A stretch of 64,000 bases of DNA from positions 1-64,000 of the forward strand of contig JAEWDF010000119.1 in NCBI GenBank assembly GCA_023390245.1, in the 5' to 3' direction. How positions within the stretch are numbered: the stretch's first letter is position 1; each line of letters starts with the position of its first letter. The DNA comes from Pseudomonadota bacterium (GTDB taxonomy: Bacteria > Pseudomonadota > Alphaproteobacteria > Caulobacterales > Caulobacteraceae). The notes beneath the pieces were generated by a model, which was given only the letters and a program-made list of their open reading frames with translations, searched no databases and was not told the DNA's origin. Made by a program: the position numbers and the translations under genes. This document shows positions 43,509 to 51,895 of this stretch, one piece after another.

Positions 43509-44405
43509 TCAGGCGTCGACCAGCGCCTTGTCGGTCCGGCCAGGGTGGCGGACCTCGTGATTGTACTGGGCGGCGCCCGAGTCGGGCACGACTTCTCCGT
43601 CGCGGTTGCCGATCTCGCTCCAGCGCGCCTGGATCTGCTCGGCGGCGTCCGGCGCGTCGCCCAGCCAGATTCCGCGGGTCATGGTGACATGGGCCTGCTC
43701 GAAGGCGCCGGCGCCGGCCAGCAGCACGGCGCGGGTCGGGGCGCCCTCGGCCGCCAGGGCCACGACCCCAGGGCTGACCAGATCGGTCGACAGGCCCTTC
43801 AGGTCCTCCTCCGAATAGAGGCCGGCCGTCATACGGGTCGAGGCGCTGGGCGCCAGGCAATTTACGCGCACGCCGTACTTGGCGCCTTCCAGCGCCAGGG
43901 TCTGCATCAGGCCCACAACCGCCATCTTGGCGGCGCCGTAGTTCGACTGGCCGAAGTTGCCATAGAGGCCCGAGGAGGAGGTGGTGAAGACGATCCGGCC
44001 GTACCCCTGGGCGCGCATGTGCGGCCAGGCCGCCTTGGTCGCGATCACCGAGCCCATGACGTGGACGTCCAGGACCGCCTCGAAGTCCTCCAGCGTCAGG
44101 TTGGCGAAGGTCCGGTCGCGCAGGATGCCGGCGTTGTTCACCAGGATGTCGATCGAGCCCCACCGTTCGGCCACGCCGTCGATCGTCGCCGCCATGGCCT
44201 CGCGATCGGTGACGCTGCAGGCGGCGGCCTCGGCCTGGCCGCCAGCGGCGCGGATCTCGGTGGCCACGGCCTCGGCGTTCTCGGCCGACAGGTCGTTCAC
44301 CAGCACGCGGGCGCCATGGCGCGCCAGGGCCAGGGCGTGGCTGCGGCCCAGCCCTCCGCCCGCGCCGGTCACCACCGCATTGCGGCCCTTCAGGTCGATG
44401 GACAT
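43509..44405 (-). CDS. SDR 3-hydroxyacyl-CoA dehydrogenase (MFE2/HSD17B4 type)
   Basis: The 298-aa SDR has TGAGGGLGRSHA, NNAG, catalytic Ser in TTSSSG and YGAAK. The extended C-terminal part (LAGAGAFEQAHVTMTRGIWLG) matches the peroxisomal multifunctional enzyme 2 dehydrogenase type rather than FabG. It is predicted to oxidise (3R)-hydroxyacyl-CoA in beta-oxidation of a side chain. I set the start at ATG 44405 with GGGGAGA upstream. It is divergent from the thiolase gene, with a TetR-like inverted repeat between them. Confidence 0.87.
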   Translation of the reverse strand: MSIDLKGRNAVVTGAGGGLGRSHALALARHGARVLVNDLSAENAEAVATEIRAAGGQAEAAACSVTDREAMAATIDGVAERWGSIDILVNNAGILRDRTFANLTLEDFEAVLDVHVMGSVIATKAAWPHMRAQGYGRIVFTTSSSGLYGNFGQSNYGAAKMAVVGLMQTLALEGAKYGVRVNCLAPSASTRMTAGLYSEEDLKGLSTDLVSPGVVALAAEGAPTRAVLLAGAGAFEQAHVTMTRGIWLGDAPDAAEQIQARWSEIGNRDGEVVPDSGAAQYNHEVRHPGRTDKALVDA

Positions 44406-44500
44406 TCTTTTCTCCCCAACTGCGCTCCCCGTCCGCGCCGGCCCATCCGGGCGCCGGGAACTGTCGTTGTGCGTTGCAGCATGCCGGTCCGGCGGGCGTC

Positions 44501-44538
44501 CCGTCAATATTCACTAACGACTGAGTGACTATTGACGG
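44501..44538. promoter_or_regulatory. 15-8-15 inverted repeat, TetR operator candidate
   Basis: Arm CCGTCAATATTCACT (44501-44515) pairs with AGTGACTATTGACGG (44524-44538) with a single mismatch around an 8-bp spacer. It overlaps a TTGACGG -35-like element, so binding would block the rightward thiolase promoter and probably the leftward SDR promoter. Confidence 0.65.
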
Positions 44539-44621
44539 AGTTTCTCGGGAATGAAATCCTGCGGTCGCGAGGTCGAAAGGCGTCTGGGGGACTTTAGAGC
44601 GCGGTGCGGCGCCGGCCGGCG

Positions 44622-44645
44622 GAACCGGATCGCGTCATCCGGTTC
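44622..44645. repeat. 9-6-9 inverted repeat in thiolase leader
   Basis: GAACCGGAT-CGCGTC-ATCCGGTTC is perfect. It follows TTTAGAGCGCGGTGCG, a context reminiscent of dispersed palindromic intergenic elements in alphaproteobacteria. It could be a repeat remnant or a leader hairpin. Confidence 0.35.
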
Positions 44646-44735
44646 AAGCTGGCCTCTGGCGGTCAGGGCCAATCAACAAGGTCGCCCTGCGCGACCAGTA
44701 TGGCGGCGCCTGAGCCGGCCTTCGGGGGAATCTTC

Positions 44736-45914
44736 ATGAGCGATGTCTTCATCCTGTCCGGCGTGCGGACCGCTGTCGGGTCCTTCGGCGGGGCGCTGAA
44801 GGATGCGCCGCCGACGGAACTGGCCGCGCGCGTGTCGGCCGAGGCGATCCGCCGGTCCGGCCTGGAGGCCGGGACGGTCGGCCATGTCGTCTTCGGCCAG
44901 GTGATTCCGACCGAGCCGCGCGACGCCTACCTGGCCCGCTGGGCGGCGCTGGAATCCGGCTGCGCGGTCGAGACTCCGGCCTTCGGCGTCAATCGCCTGT
45001 GCGGCTCCGGCCTGCAGGCGGTGGTGTCGGCGGCGCAGGTGCTGACGCTGGGGGAGGCGGAGGTCGCCGTCGCCGGCGGGGCCGAGTCGATGAGCCGCGC
45101 GCCCTATCTGGTTCCCGCCGCGCGCTTCGGCGCCAAGATGGGCGACGCGGTCATGGTCGACGGCCTGACCGGCGCCCTGACCGATCCGTTCAACCGCTAC
45201 CACATGGGCGTGACGGCCGAGAACGTGGCGGAGCGCTACGGCATCGATCGCGCCGCCCAGGACGACGCCGCCTTCGAGAGCCATCGCCGCGCCTCGGCCG
45301 CCGACCGCGAGGGCCGGTTCGTCGAACAGATCCTGCCGATCGAGATCAAGGTGAAGGGCAAGCCCGCCGTCTTCGACCGCGACGAGCATATCCGCCACGA
45401 CGCCGCGCGGGCCGACTTCGACCGGCTGCGGCCGGTGTTCAAGGCGGACGGCTCGGTCACCGCCGGAAACGCCTCGGGCGTCAACGACGGGGCGGCGGCG
45501 CTGGTGCTGGCGAGCGGGGCGCGCGTGAAGCGCGAGGGCCTGGCGCCGATGGCGCGGATCGTCGCTTGGGGCCATGCGGGCGTCGATCCGGCCTATATGG
45601 GCCTGGGGCCGATTCCGGCCGTGCGGCGGGCGCTGGAGCGCGCCGGCCTGACGGTCGCGGACATGGACGTGATCGAATCCAACGAGGCCTTCGCGGCCCA
45701 GGCCTGCGCGGTGTCGCGCGAACTGGGCTTCGACCCCGACAAGGTCAATCCGAACGGCAGCGGCATATCGATCGGCCACCCGGTCGGCGCCACCGGAGCG
45801 ATCAACGCCGTCAAGGCGGTCCATGAACTCCAGAGGACGGGCGGCCGCTACGCCCTGGCGACCATGTGCATCGGCGGCGGGCAGGGCATCGCCGTCATCC
45901 TCGAACGCTGCTGA
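44736..45914 (+). CDS. Acetyl-CoA acyltransferase (thiolase)
   Basis: The 392-aa thiolase has nucleophile C89 in NRLCGSGLQ, the GHPVGATGA His loop and the second Cys in CIGGGQG near the C-terminus. NEAFAAQ is also present. Length and motifs fit thiolase I/II, so the last step of beta-oxidation (3-ketoacyl-CoA cleavage) is the likely role. I set the start at ATG 44736 because GGGGGAA precedes it. It is divergent from the MFE2-type dehydrogenase and is followed 45 nt later by the GH1 gene in the same direction. Confidence 0.93.
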   Translation: MSDVFILSGVRTAVGSFGGALKDAPPTELAARVSAEAIRRSGLEAGTVGHVVFGQVIPTEPRDAYLARWAALESGCAVETPAFGVNRLCGSGLQAVVSAAQVLTLGEAEVAVAGGAESMSRAPYLVPAARFGAKMGDAVMVDGLTGALTDPFNRYHMGVTAENVAERYGIDRAAQDDAAFESHRRASAADREGRFVEQILPIEIKVKGKPAVFDRDEHIRHDAARADFDRLRPVFKADGSVTAGNASGVNDGAAALVLASGARVKREGLAPMARIVAWGHAGVDPAYMGLGPIPAVRRALERAGLTVADMDVIESNEAFAAQACAVSRELGFDPDKVNPNGSGISIGHPVGATGAINAVKAVHELQRTGGRYALATMCIGGGQGIAVILERC

Positions 45915-45959
45915 CAACGAAAGAACGCCCGGAAAACGCCGGGCCCCAGGGAGGAAGCC

Positions 45960-47300
45960 ATGCCGAAATCAACCCTTGCGCCCGTGCGCAGACGCGACCT
46001 TCTCGCCGGCGGGGCGGCCCTGACGGCGGCGCCGACCGTGGCGACGGCCCGGTCCACGTCGACCGTCCGGCCCGCGCGCCGTCCCGCCCCGGCCGGATTC
46101 CTCTGGGGCACGGCGATCTCCAGCTACCAGAGCGAGGGCGGCAATACGAACAGCGACGCCTGGCTGATGGAGAACCTCCAGCCCAGCATGTTCAAGGAAC
46201 GGTCCGGCGACGCCTGCGACAGCTATCACCGCTACGAGGAAGACTTCGCCCTTGCGGCCGGGCTGGGCTTCAACTGCTATCGCTTCGGCATAGAGTGGGC
46301 GAGGGTGGAGCCCAGCGAGGGTTTCTTCTCCAACGCCGAGCTGGATCACTATGCGCGCATGCTGGAGGCGTGCCGCGCGCGCGGCCTGTCGCCGATGATC
46401 ACCCTGAACCATTTCACCACGCCGCTGTGGTTCGCTCAGCGCGGCGGCTTCGAGGTCGAGGACGCGCCCGAGCTGTTCGCCCGCTATTGCGGCAAGGTGG
46501 TGGAGCGGCTGGGCCATCTGATGGATCGGGTGACCACCTTCAACGAGGCGAACATCCGCCTGCTGGTGGACCTGATGCCCCAGATCAGCCAGTTCGCGTC
46601 GGTGGTGAAGGCCGCCATCGCCGCGGCGGCCGAGGCGACGAATTCGCCGAAATTCTCGCGCCTGGCCTATGCCGATCCGGAGGTTTCCACCCCGATCATG
46701 CAGGCGGCGCACCGGCGGGCCTATGACGTCATCAAGGCGCTGCGGCCGGACCTGCCGGTCGGGATCACCCTGACGACGCAGGACATCCAGTCGGTCGGCG
46801 CGCCGGAACTGGTCGAGGCCTATCGACGCCGGCTCTATGGTGACTGGGTCGAGGTGGCGCGCACCCATTCGGACTTCTTCGGCGTCCAGACCTACACTCG
46901 CTTCGTCTTCGACGACGACGGCATGGTCGCGCCGTCGCCGGACGCGGAGCTGACGCTGTCGGGCTACGAATTCTATCCTCAGGCGCTGGAGAACACGATC
47001 CGCTGGGCGCATGAGGCGGTCGGCAAGCCGATCTTCGTGACCGAGAGCGGGATTTCCACGAACGACGATGCGCGCCGCATCGCCTTCATCGACGCGGCGC
47101 TGGACGGCGTGCGCGCCTGCCTGGACGACGGCGTCCAGGTGCACAGCTATCTGTACTGGTCGCTGCTGGACAATTTCGAATGGACTTCGGGCTACGGCGT
47201 GCCGTTCGGCCTGGTCGCCGTCGACCGCGAGACCTTCAAGCGCACCCCGCGGCCCAGCGCCCTGCACCTGGGCCGCATCGCCAGGGCGAACGTGATCTGA
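45960..47300 (+). CDS. Tat-exported GH1-family beta-glycosidase
   Basis: The 446-aa protein has a twin-arginine signal (RRRDLLAGGAALTAA) and a GH1 barrel. The GFLWGTAISSYQSEG start motif is present, as are the acid/base E196 in TFNEAN (canonical TxNEP) and nucleophile E362 in VTESGIS (canonical ITENG). The variant residues beside both catalytic Glu suggest a specialised aglycone or sugar. It is predicted to act in the periplasm and to remove a sugar from a glycosylated compound before the CoA-dependent pathway. GGGAGGAAG is the ribosome-binding site. It ends 3 nt before a converging SDR gene. Confidence 0.87.
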   Translation: MPKSTLAPVRRRDLLAGGAALTAAPTVATARSTSTVRPARRPAPAGFLWGTAISSYQSEGGNTNSDAWLMENLQPSMFKERSGDACDSYHRYEEDFALAAGLGFNCYRFGIEWARVEPSEGFFSNAELDHYARMLEACRARGLSPMITLNHFTTPLWFAQRGGFEVEDAPELFARYCGKVVERLGHLMDRVTTFNEANIRLLVDLMPQISQFASVVKAAIAAAAEATNSPKFSRLAYADPEVSTPIMQAAHRRAYDVIKALRPDLPVGITLTTQDIQSVGAPELVEAYRRRLYGDWVEVARTHSDFFGVQTYTRFVFDDDGMVAPSPDAELTLSGYEFYPQALENTIRWAHEAVGKPIFVTESGISTNDDARRIAFIDAALDGVRACLDDGVQVHSYLYWSLLDNFEWTSGYGVPFGLVAVDRETFKRTPRPSALHLGRIARANVI

Positions 47301-47303
47301 CGG

Positions 47304-48071
47304 CTATAGCGACTGGCCGTCGTCCACCGCGATGATCGAGCCGGTCATGAAACGGGCGGCCGGTCCGGCCAGCAGGAGCAGGGCCTGGTCCAGGGCGTCG
47401 GCGTCCATCAGGCGGCGGCGAGGAAAGCCCTCGATCTGGGCCCTGCCGGCGTCCGTGGCGAACCAGTCGGCGTTGATCTCCGTCTCGATGTAGCCGGGCG
47501 CGATGACGTTGACGGCGATGTGGCGCCGGGCCCATTCGCGGGCCAGGCCCTGGGTCAGGGAGATCACCGCCGCCTTGGAGGCGCAATAGGCCGTCAGCCC
47601 CGGCAACTGGGTCAGGCCGGCGATGGAGGCGATGTTGACGATCCGCGCCTCGCCCGCCTCGGCGACGCCGCTGTCGATCATGCGCTTGGCCGCCTCGCGC
47701 GCGGCGACATAGACGCCCCGGACATTGACGTCGAAGGTCTGGTCCAGGCTCTCGACCGGCAGCGACAGGGCCGCGCCGTCGCCGCTAACCCCCGCATTGT
47801 TGACCAGGATCGACAGCGGCCCCAGCGCCGCCTGGGCGTGGTCCATCGCCGCGCCGATGGCGTCGGCGTCTGCGACGTCCAGGGGAATCGCCACGGCCTC
47901 GCCGCCGGCGGCCCGGATCGCCTCCACCTCGCGCTCCAGCCGGTCCGTCCGCCGCGCCGCCAGGGCGACCTTGGCGCCCGCGCCGGCCAGCAGGTGCGAG
48001 AAGCGCAGGCCCAGGCCGCTGGACGCCCCGGTGATGAAGGCGGTGCGGTTGGACAGGGGATGGTCGGTCAT
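47304..48071 (-). CDS. SDR-family oxidoreductase
   Basis: The 255-aa classical SDR has TGASSGLG, NNAG, Ser in NIASIAGL and YCASK, with the GYIETEIN loop typical of FabG-like enzymes. The substrate is not evident; alcohol/ketone conversion within the catabolic island is likely. I set the start at ATG 48071 with AGGAAA upstream; the in-frame extension lies in the promoter region. It is divergent from the receptor gene, sharing a 147-bp promoter with a TetR-like half-site. Confidence 0.87.
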   Translation of the reverse strand: MTDHPLSNRTAFITGASSGLGLRFSHLLAGAGAKVALAARRTDRLEREVEAIRAAGGEAVAIPLDVADADAIGAAMDHAQAALGPLSILVNNAGVSGDGAALSLPVESLDQTFDVNVRGVYVAAREAAKRMIDSGVAEAGEARIVNIASIAGLTQLPGLTAYCASKAAVISLTQGLAREWARRHIAVNVIAPGYIETEINADWFATDAGRAQIEGFPRRRLMDADALDQALLLLAGPAARFMTGSIIAVDDGQSL

Positions 48072-48120
48072 GGGGTTTCCTCGCCTTGGTGCGGCATTTT
48101 CGACCTTCCTAGCAAAGAAA

Positions 48121-48147
48121 CTCACGCACGTGAGAGCGAATATTGAC
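48121..48147. promoter_or_regulatory. Divergent SDR/receptor promoter: palindrome plus TetR-like arm
   Basis: CTCACG-CA-CGTGAG (48121-48134) is a perfect palindrome. Directly after it, AGCGAATATTGAC (48135-48147) matches AGTGAATATTGAC, the reverse of the left arm of the 44501 repeat, at 12 of 13 positions. TTGACA at 48143-48148 could be a -35 element for the receptor. Confidence 0.5.
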
Positions 48148-48218
48148 AGGCGCTCCAAGGCGTGGCCCACTCCTCTCAAGCGCCGACACTCATGATCGGC
48201 GCGTGGGAGGGTAATCAG

Positions 48219-50564
48219 ATGAAAGCGATACTGCTCGCTTCCGCGTGCGTGGCTGCGCCCATGATGGCCTTGGCCGCCGCGCCCGCCTGGGCTCAGGATC
48301 AGGACACGGCTCAGGCGTCACGCAACGAAGACCAGGCTCGACAATCCACGGCCGTCGAGGACGTCATCGTCACCGCCACGCGGCGCGCCGAACGCATCCA
48401 GGACGTGCCGGTCAGCATCACCAGCCTGTCGCAGGAAGACCTGAACGAGCGCGGCATCGTCAACTACGACGGCCTGGCCAACGCCACGCCGGGCGTCGTG
48501 CTGAACCGGGCCTCGGCCAACTTCAACAATTTCACGGCGCGCGGCATCGCCACCAACGGCTATGGCGCGAACCTGCAGAGCACGGTCGCCATCTACCTGG
48601 ACGAACTGCCGATCTCGTCGAACGGCAATTCGACCATCCTCGACCCCAACCTCTACGACGTGGAGCGGATCGAATTCCTGCGCGGGCCTCAGGGCACGCT
48701 GTTCGGATCGGGCTCGCTGGCCGGAGCGCTGCGCATCCTGACCCACGATCCCGATCCGTCCGGCTTCGACGCCTCGGCCCTGGTCGACCTGGGGACGATG
48801 AGCGAGGGCGGCCTGCGTCAGCGCTACAACGCCATGGTGAACATCCCGCTGGTCGAGGACCAACTGGCGCTGCGCGTCGTCGGCTTCTCGCGCAACGAGA
48901 AGGGCTGGGTCGACAACGTCGGCACCGGCATCGAGGACGCCAACACCCTGGTCCAGTACGGCGGTCGCGCGATCCTGCTGTGGGAGCCGACGGACCGGTT
49001 CTCGGCGCGATTCATGTATTCGCACGAGATCAGCAATCCGCACGATTCCTCGCTGACCAATCCGGATCGCGGCGAGTTCGTCCGTTACACGGACCGTCCT
49101 GACAAATTCCAGAGCGACATGACGAACTACAACGTCACCCTGGAATACCAATTCGACGGTGCGCGCCTGACCAGTTCGACGACGCAGTCGGACTACACCG
49201 GCCTGTTCTATGTCGACCTGGCGGGAACTTACGCTCAGTCCTTCCCCTTCGCGCTCGACGCCGACGCGTGGGACAAGACCTTCGTACAGGAGGTCCGCCT
49301 GGTCTCCGATCCAGGCGGTCGCTTCGACTGGTCGGTCGGCGGCTTCTATACCCGCAAGCGGCGCGACGTGGATTACGGCTACCGTTCCAATCCGGAATTC
49401 CTGGCGGAATACCGACTTTCCGGCCTGCCGGATGAATATTACCAGCGCTTCGACTCGCATTTCGTCAGTCACGAGATCGCTGCGTTCGGTCAGTTGACCT
49501 ACCGGTTCACGCCGGACCTGTGGGTGACCGGCGGCCTCCGCTACGGCAAGACGGATGCCCAAGGCTTCACCGAGGAAGGCGGCTACAACTCCAACTACCT
49601 CGCGTTGGCCTACGACATGACGGTCAACAACAACTATCAGGCCTACGCCGACTATTATTTCGGCTTCCTCGGGCTGGACAGCATCCCCCTCACCGTGACG
49701 GGTCCCTACGTCGAGGCGGCGGGCGTGAAGGCCGAAGAGGAGGGGCCGTCCTATCGGCTGAGCCTGTCCTGGCGGCCCAATCCCGCGGTCACGACCTATG
49801 CGGCCGTTTCGACGGGCTTCCGTCCGCCGATCGTGAACGCACAGGCGGGGGCGGTCAGCACCCTGGACCCGGACGACATCGTCATCCCCTATGGGGCCAC
49901 TTCGGATGAGCTGATCAACTACGAGGTCGGGGTGAAGGGGCGGTGGTTCAACAATCGCCTGTTCGCCGACGTGGCGCTGTACTGGATCGACTGGAACGAC
50001 ATCCAGGTCCAGGCCAACCGCGTCTCGGATTCGATCCAGTTCGCCACCAACATCGGCGGCGCGACCAGCAAGGGGATCGAGGTCGCCGTCGTCGCCGTGC
50101 CGGCCGAAGGCTGGACGGTGGCGCTGAACGGCTCGCTCAACCAGGCCAAGGTCGACGACCTGACCGATCAGGAAGCGGCCATCTCCGGCGCCGTGATGGA
50201 TGCGCGCCTGGCCGGGCCGGAAGTCTCGGCCTCCCTGCGCGTCAACTATGAATGGCAGGCGGCGGCGGGAGTCATGGCCAACGCCTCGGTGGCGGTCTCG
50301 CACGTCGGCAGCTTCCCCAACGCCTTCCCGAACACGCCGGGCAAGCCGCTGATCCCCCTGCCGACCTATGACGACACCGACAGCTATACCTTCGTGAACG
50401 CGAACCTAGCCTTCGCCTTCGACAAGTACACGGTGGCGGCCTACGTCGAGAACCTCTTCGACGACCACTCGATCAACTATGTCCACCCGGAGGCCTTCAT
50501 CGACGGCCGCTATGGCCGCCTGCGGCCCCGGACGATCGGCGTGCGCGTCGGGTATGAGTTCTGA
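48219..50564 (+). CDS. TonB-dependent receptor of the catabolic island
   Basis: The 781-aa protein has a signal peptide ending PAWAQ (residue about 26), a TonB-box region DVIVTATRRAERIQDVPVSI, a plug with ARGIATNGYG and VERIEFLRGPQGTLFGSGSLAG, and a barrel ending IGVRVGYEF. This is the common sphingomonad/caulobacter receptor type used for complex carbon sources. ATG 48219 is preceded by GGGAGGG. It begins a tightly packed rightward operon: the MFS gene starts 2 nt after its stop, followed by esterase, ligase and TetR genes. It therefore probably imports the island's substrate. Confidence 0.9.
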   Translation: MKAILLASACVAAPMMALAAAPAWAQDQDTAQASRNEDQARQSTAVEDVIVTATRRAERIQDVPVSITSLSQEDLNERGIVNYDGLANATPGVVLNRASANFNNFTARGIATNGYGANLQSTVAIYLDELPISSNGNSTILDPNLYDVERIEFLRGPQGTLFGSGSLAGALRILTHDPDPSGFDASALVDLGTMSEGGLRQRYNAMVNIPLVEDQLALRVVGFSRNEKGWVDNVGTGIEDANTLVQYGGRAILLWEPTDRFSARFMYSHEISNPHDSSLTNPDRGEFVRYTDRPDKFQSDMTNYNVTLEYQFDGARLTSSTTQSDYTGLFYVDLAGTYAQSFPFALDADAWDKTFVQEVRLVSDPGGRFDWSVGGFYTRKRRDVDYGYRSNPEFLAEYRLSGLPDEYYQRFDSHFVSHEIAAFGQLTYRFTPDLWVTGGLRYGKTDAQGFTEEGGYNSNYLALAYDMTVNNNYQAYADYYFGFLGLDSIPLTVTGPYVEAAGVKAEEEGPSYRLSLSWRPNPAVTTYAAVSTGFRPPIVNAQAGAVSTLDPDDIVIPYGATSDELINYEVGVKGRWFNNRLFADVALYWIDWNDIQVQANRVSDSIQFATNIGGATSKGIEVAVVAVPAEGWTVALNGSLNQAKVDDLTDQEAAISGAVMDARLAGPEVSASLRVNYEWQAAAGVMANASVAVSHVGSFPNAFPNTPGKPLIPLPTYDDTDSYTFVNANLAFAFDKYTVAAYVENLFDDHSINYVHPEAFIDGRYGRLRPRTIGVRVGYEF

Positions 50565-50566
50565 GG

Positions 50567-51895
50567 ATGGCCGGCTCGCCCCGCTCCTTGGCCGTGGGCG
50601 CGCATGACGCGCGCCCCGGCGCCCGCGCCTGGTTCGTCCTGGCGATCCTCTGTTTCGTCTATGTCCTGAACTTTCTGGACCGGCAGCTGCTGTCGATCCT
50701 GGCCAAGCCGATCCAGGACGAGCTGGGGGTGACCGATGGTCAGCTGGGCCTGATCAGCGGCCTGTACTTCGCGCTGTTCTACTGCGTGCTGGCCATCCCG
50801 GTGGGATGGCTGGCGGACCGCACCAACCGGGTGCGGGTGCTGGCGCTGGCCTGCGGTCTGTGGAGCGCGGCCACGGCCGCGTGCGGCCTGTCCCAGAGCT
50901 ATCCGCAACTGGCCGCCTCCCGCATGGCGGTGGGGGTCGGGGAGGCGGGCGGCGTGCCGCCCTCCTACGCCATCATCTCCGACTACTTTCCCTCGGGGAC
51001 GCGGGGGACGGCGCTGAGCCTGTTCAACCTCGGCCCGCCGATCGGCCAGGCCCTGGGCGTCGCCTTCGGCGCGTCCATCGCCGCCGCCTATTCCTGGCGC
51101 GACGCCTTCCTGTCGGTCGGCGTGGTCGGCGTGATCACCGCCCTGGTCGTCTGGCTGTTCGTGCGCGAGCCGAGGAAGGGCGGCCTGGACGCCCCGTTGG
51201 AAACCCATCCTCCGGCCGACGCCGCTCCGATCCCCAAGGCGGGATTCTGGTCGACCTGCCGCATGTATTTCTCCAACCCGGTGCTGCGCGGCATGGCGCT
51301 GGCCTGCGGCGCGACGCAGTTCGTCACCTACGCCCTGCTGAACTTCGCGACCCTGTTCCTGATGCGCGAGAAGGGCATGACCCTGGCCGAGGTCGCGGTC
51401 TGGTACGCCCTGCTGGTCGGCGTCGCGGTCAGCCTGGGGATGTTCGCCTCGGGCCGGTTGATCGACCGGCTGGGTCGCCGGTTCAAGACCGCCTACGCCT
51501 ATCTGCCGGCGGCGGGCCTGGCCATCGCCGCGCCCTTCTTCGCCGCCTTCATCTGGGCGCCGAGCTGGCCTCTGGCGCTGGCCTTCCTGGCCCTGCCGAT
51601 GGGGCTGAACTACTTCTACCTGTCGCCGGCCGTCACCCTGGTCCAGGAGGAGGTGCGCCCCGACCAGCGCGTCCTGTCCGGCGCCCTGCTGCTGCTGGTC
51701 ATGAACCTGATCGGCCTGGGCCTGGGGCCGACCTACCTGGGCGCCGTCAGCGACATGTTCCGGGCCAGCCATCCCGACAATTCGCTGCAGATGGCCTTCT
51801 ACACCCTGCTGCCCTTCTACGGGCTGGCGATCCTGATGTTCCTCGGGCTGGCCGGAAAGATCCGGCGCCAAGCCGCCAAGGAGGCCCTGTCATGA
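50567..51895 (+). CDS. MFS transporter (spinster/glycerol-phosphate-like group)
   Basis: The 442-aa protein has twelve hydrophobic helices. MFS signatures include FLDRQLLSILAKPIQDELG, the loop 2-3 motif GWLADRTNRV and RMAVGVGEAGGVPPSY. It moves the imported compound or its hydrolysis product across the inner membrane. The gene starts 2 nt after the receptor stop and overlaps the esterase (ATGA), so all are expressed together. Confidence 0.88.
   Translation: MAGSPRSLAVGAHDARPGARAWFVLAILCFVYVLNFLDRQLLSILAKPIQDELGVTDGQLGLISGLYFALFYCVLAIPVGWLADRTNRVRVLALACGLWSAATAACGLSQSYPQLAASRMAVGVGEAGGVPPSYAIISDYFPSGTRGTALSLFNLGPPIGQALGVAFGASIAAAYSWRDAFLSVGVVGVITALVVWLFVREPRKGGLDAPLETHPPADAAPIPKAGFWSTCRMYFSNPVLRGMALACGATQFVTYALLNFATLFLMREKGMTLAEVAVWYALLVGVAVSLGMFASGRLIDRLGRRFKTAYAYLPAAGLAIAAPFFAAFIWAPSWPLALAFLALPMGLNYFYLSPAVTLVQEEVRPDQRVLSGALLLLVMNLIGLGLGPTYLGAVSDMFRASHPDNSLQMAFYTLLPFYGLAILMFLGLAGKIRRQAAKEALS

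Larger units (their letters stand above)
44406..44735. other. 330-bp divergent intergenic region
   Basis: This holds the TetR-type inverted repeat (44501-44538) with TTGACGG in its right arm, which resembles the Caulobacter housekeeping -35 TTGACGS and could drive the thiolase gene. It also holds a second inverted repeat at 44622-44645. The rest, including 44646-44720, shows nothing I can assign. The thiolase has GGGGGAA just before its ATG. Confidence 0.6.
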
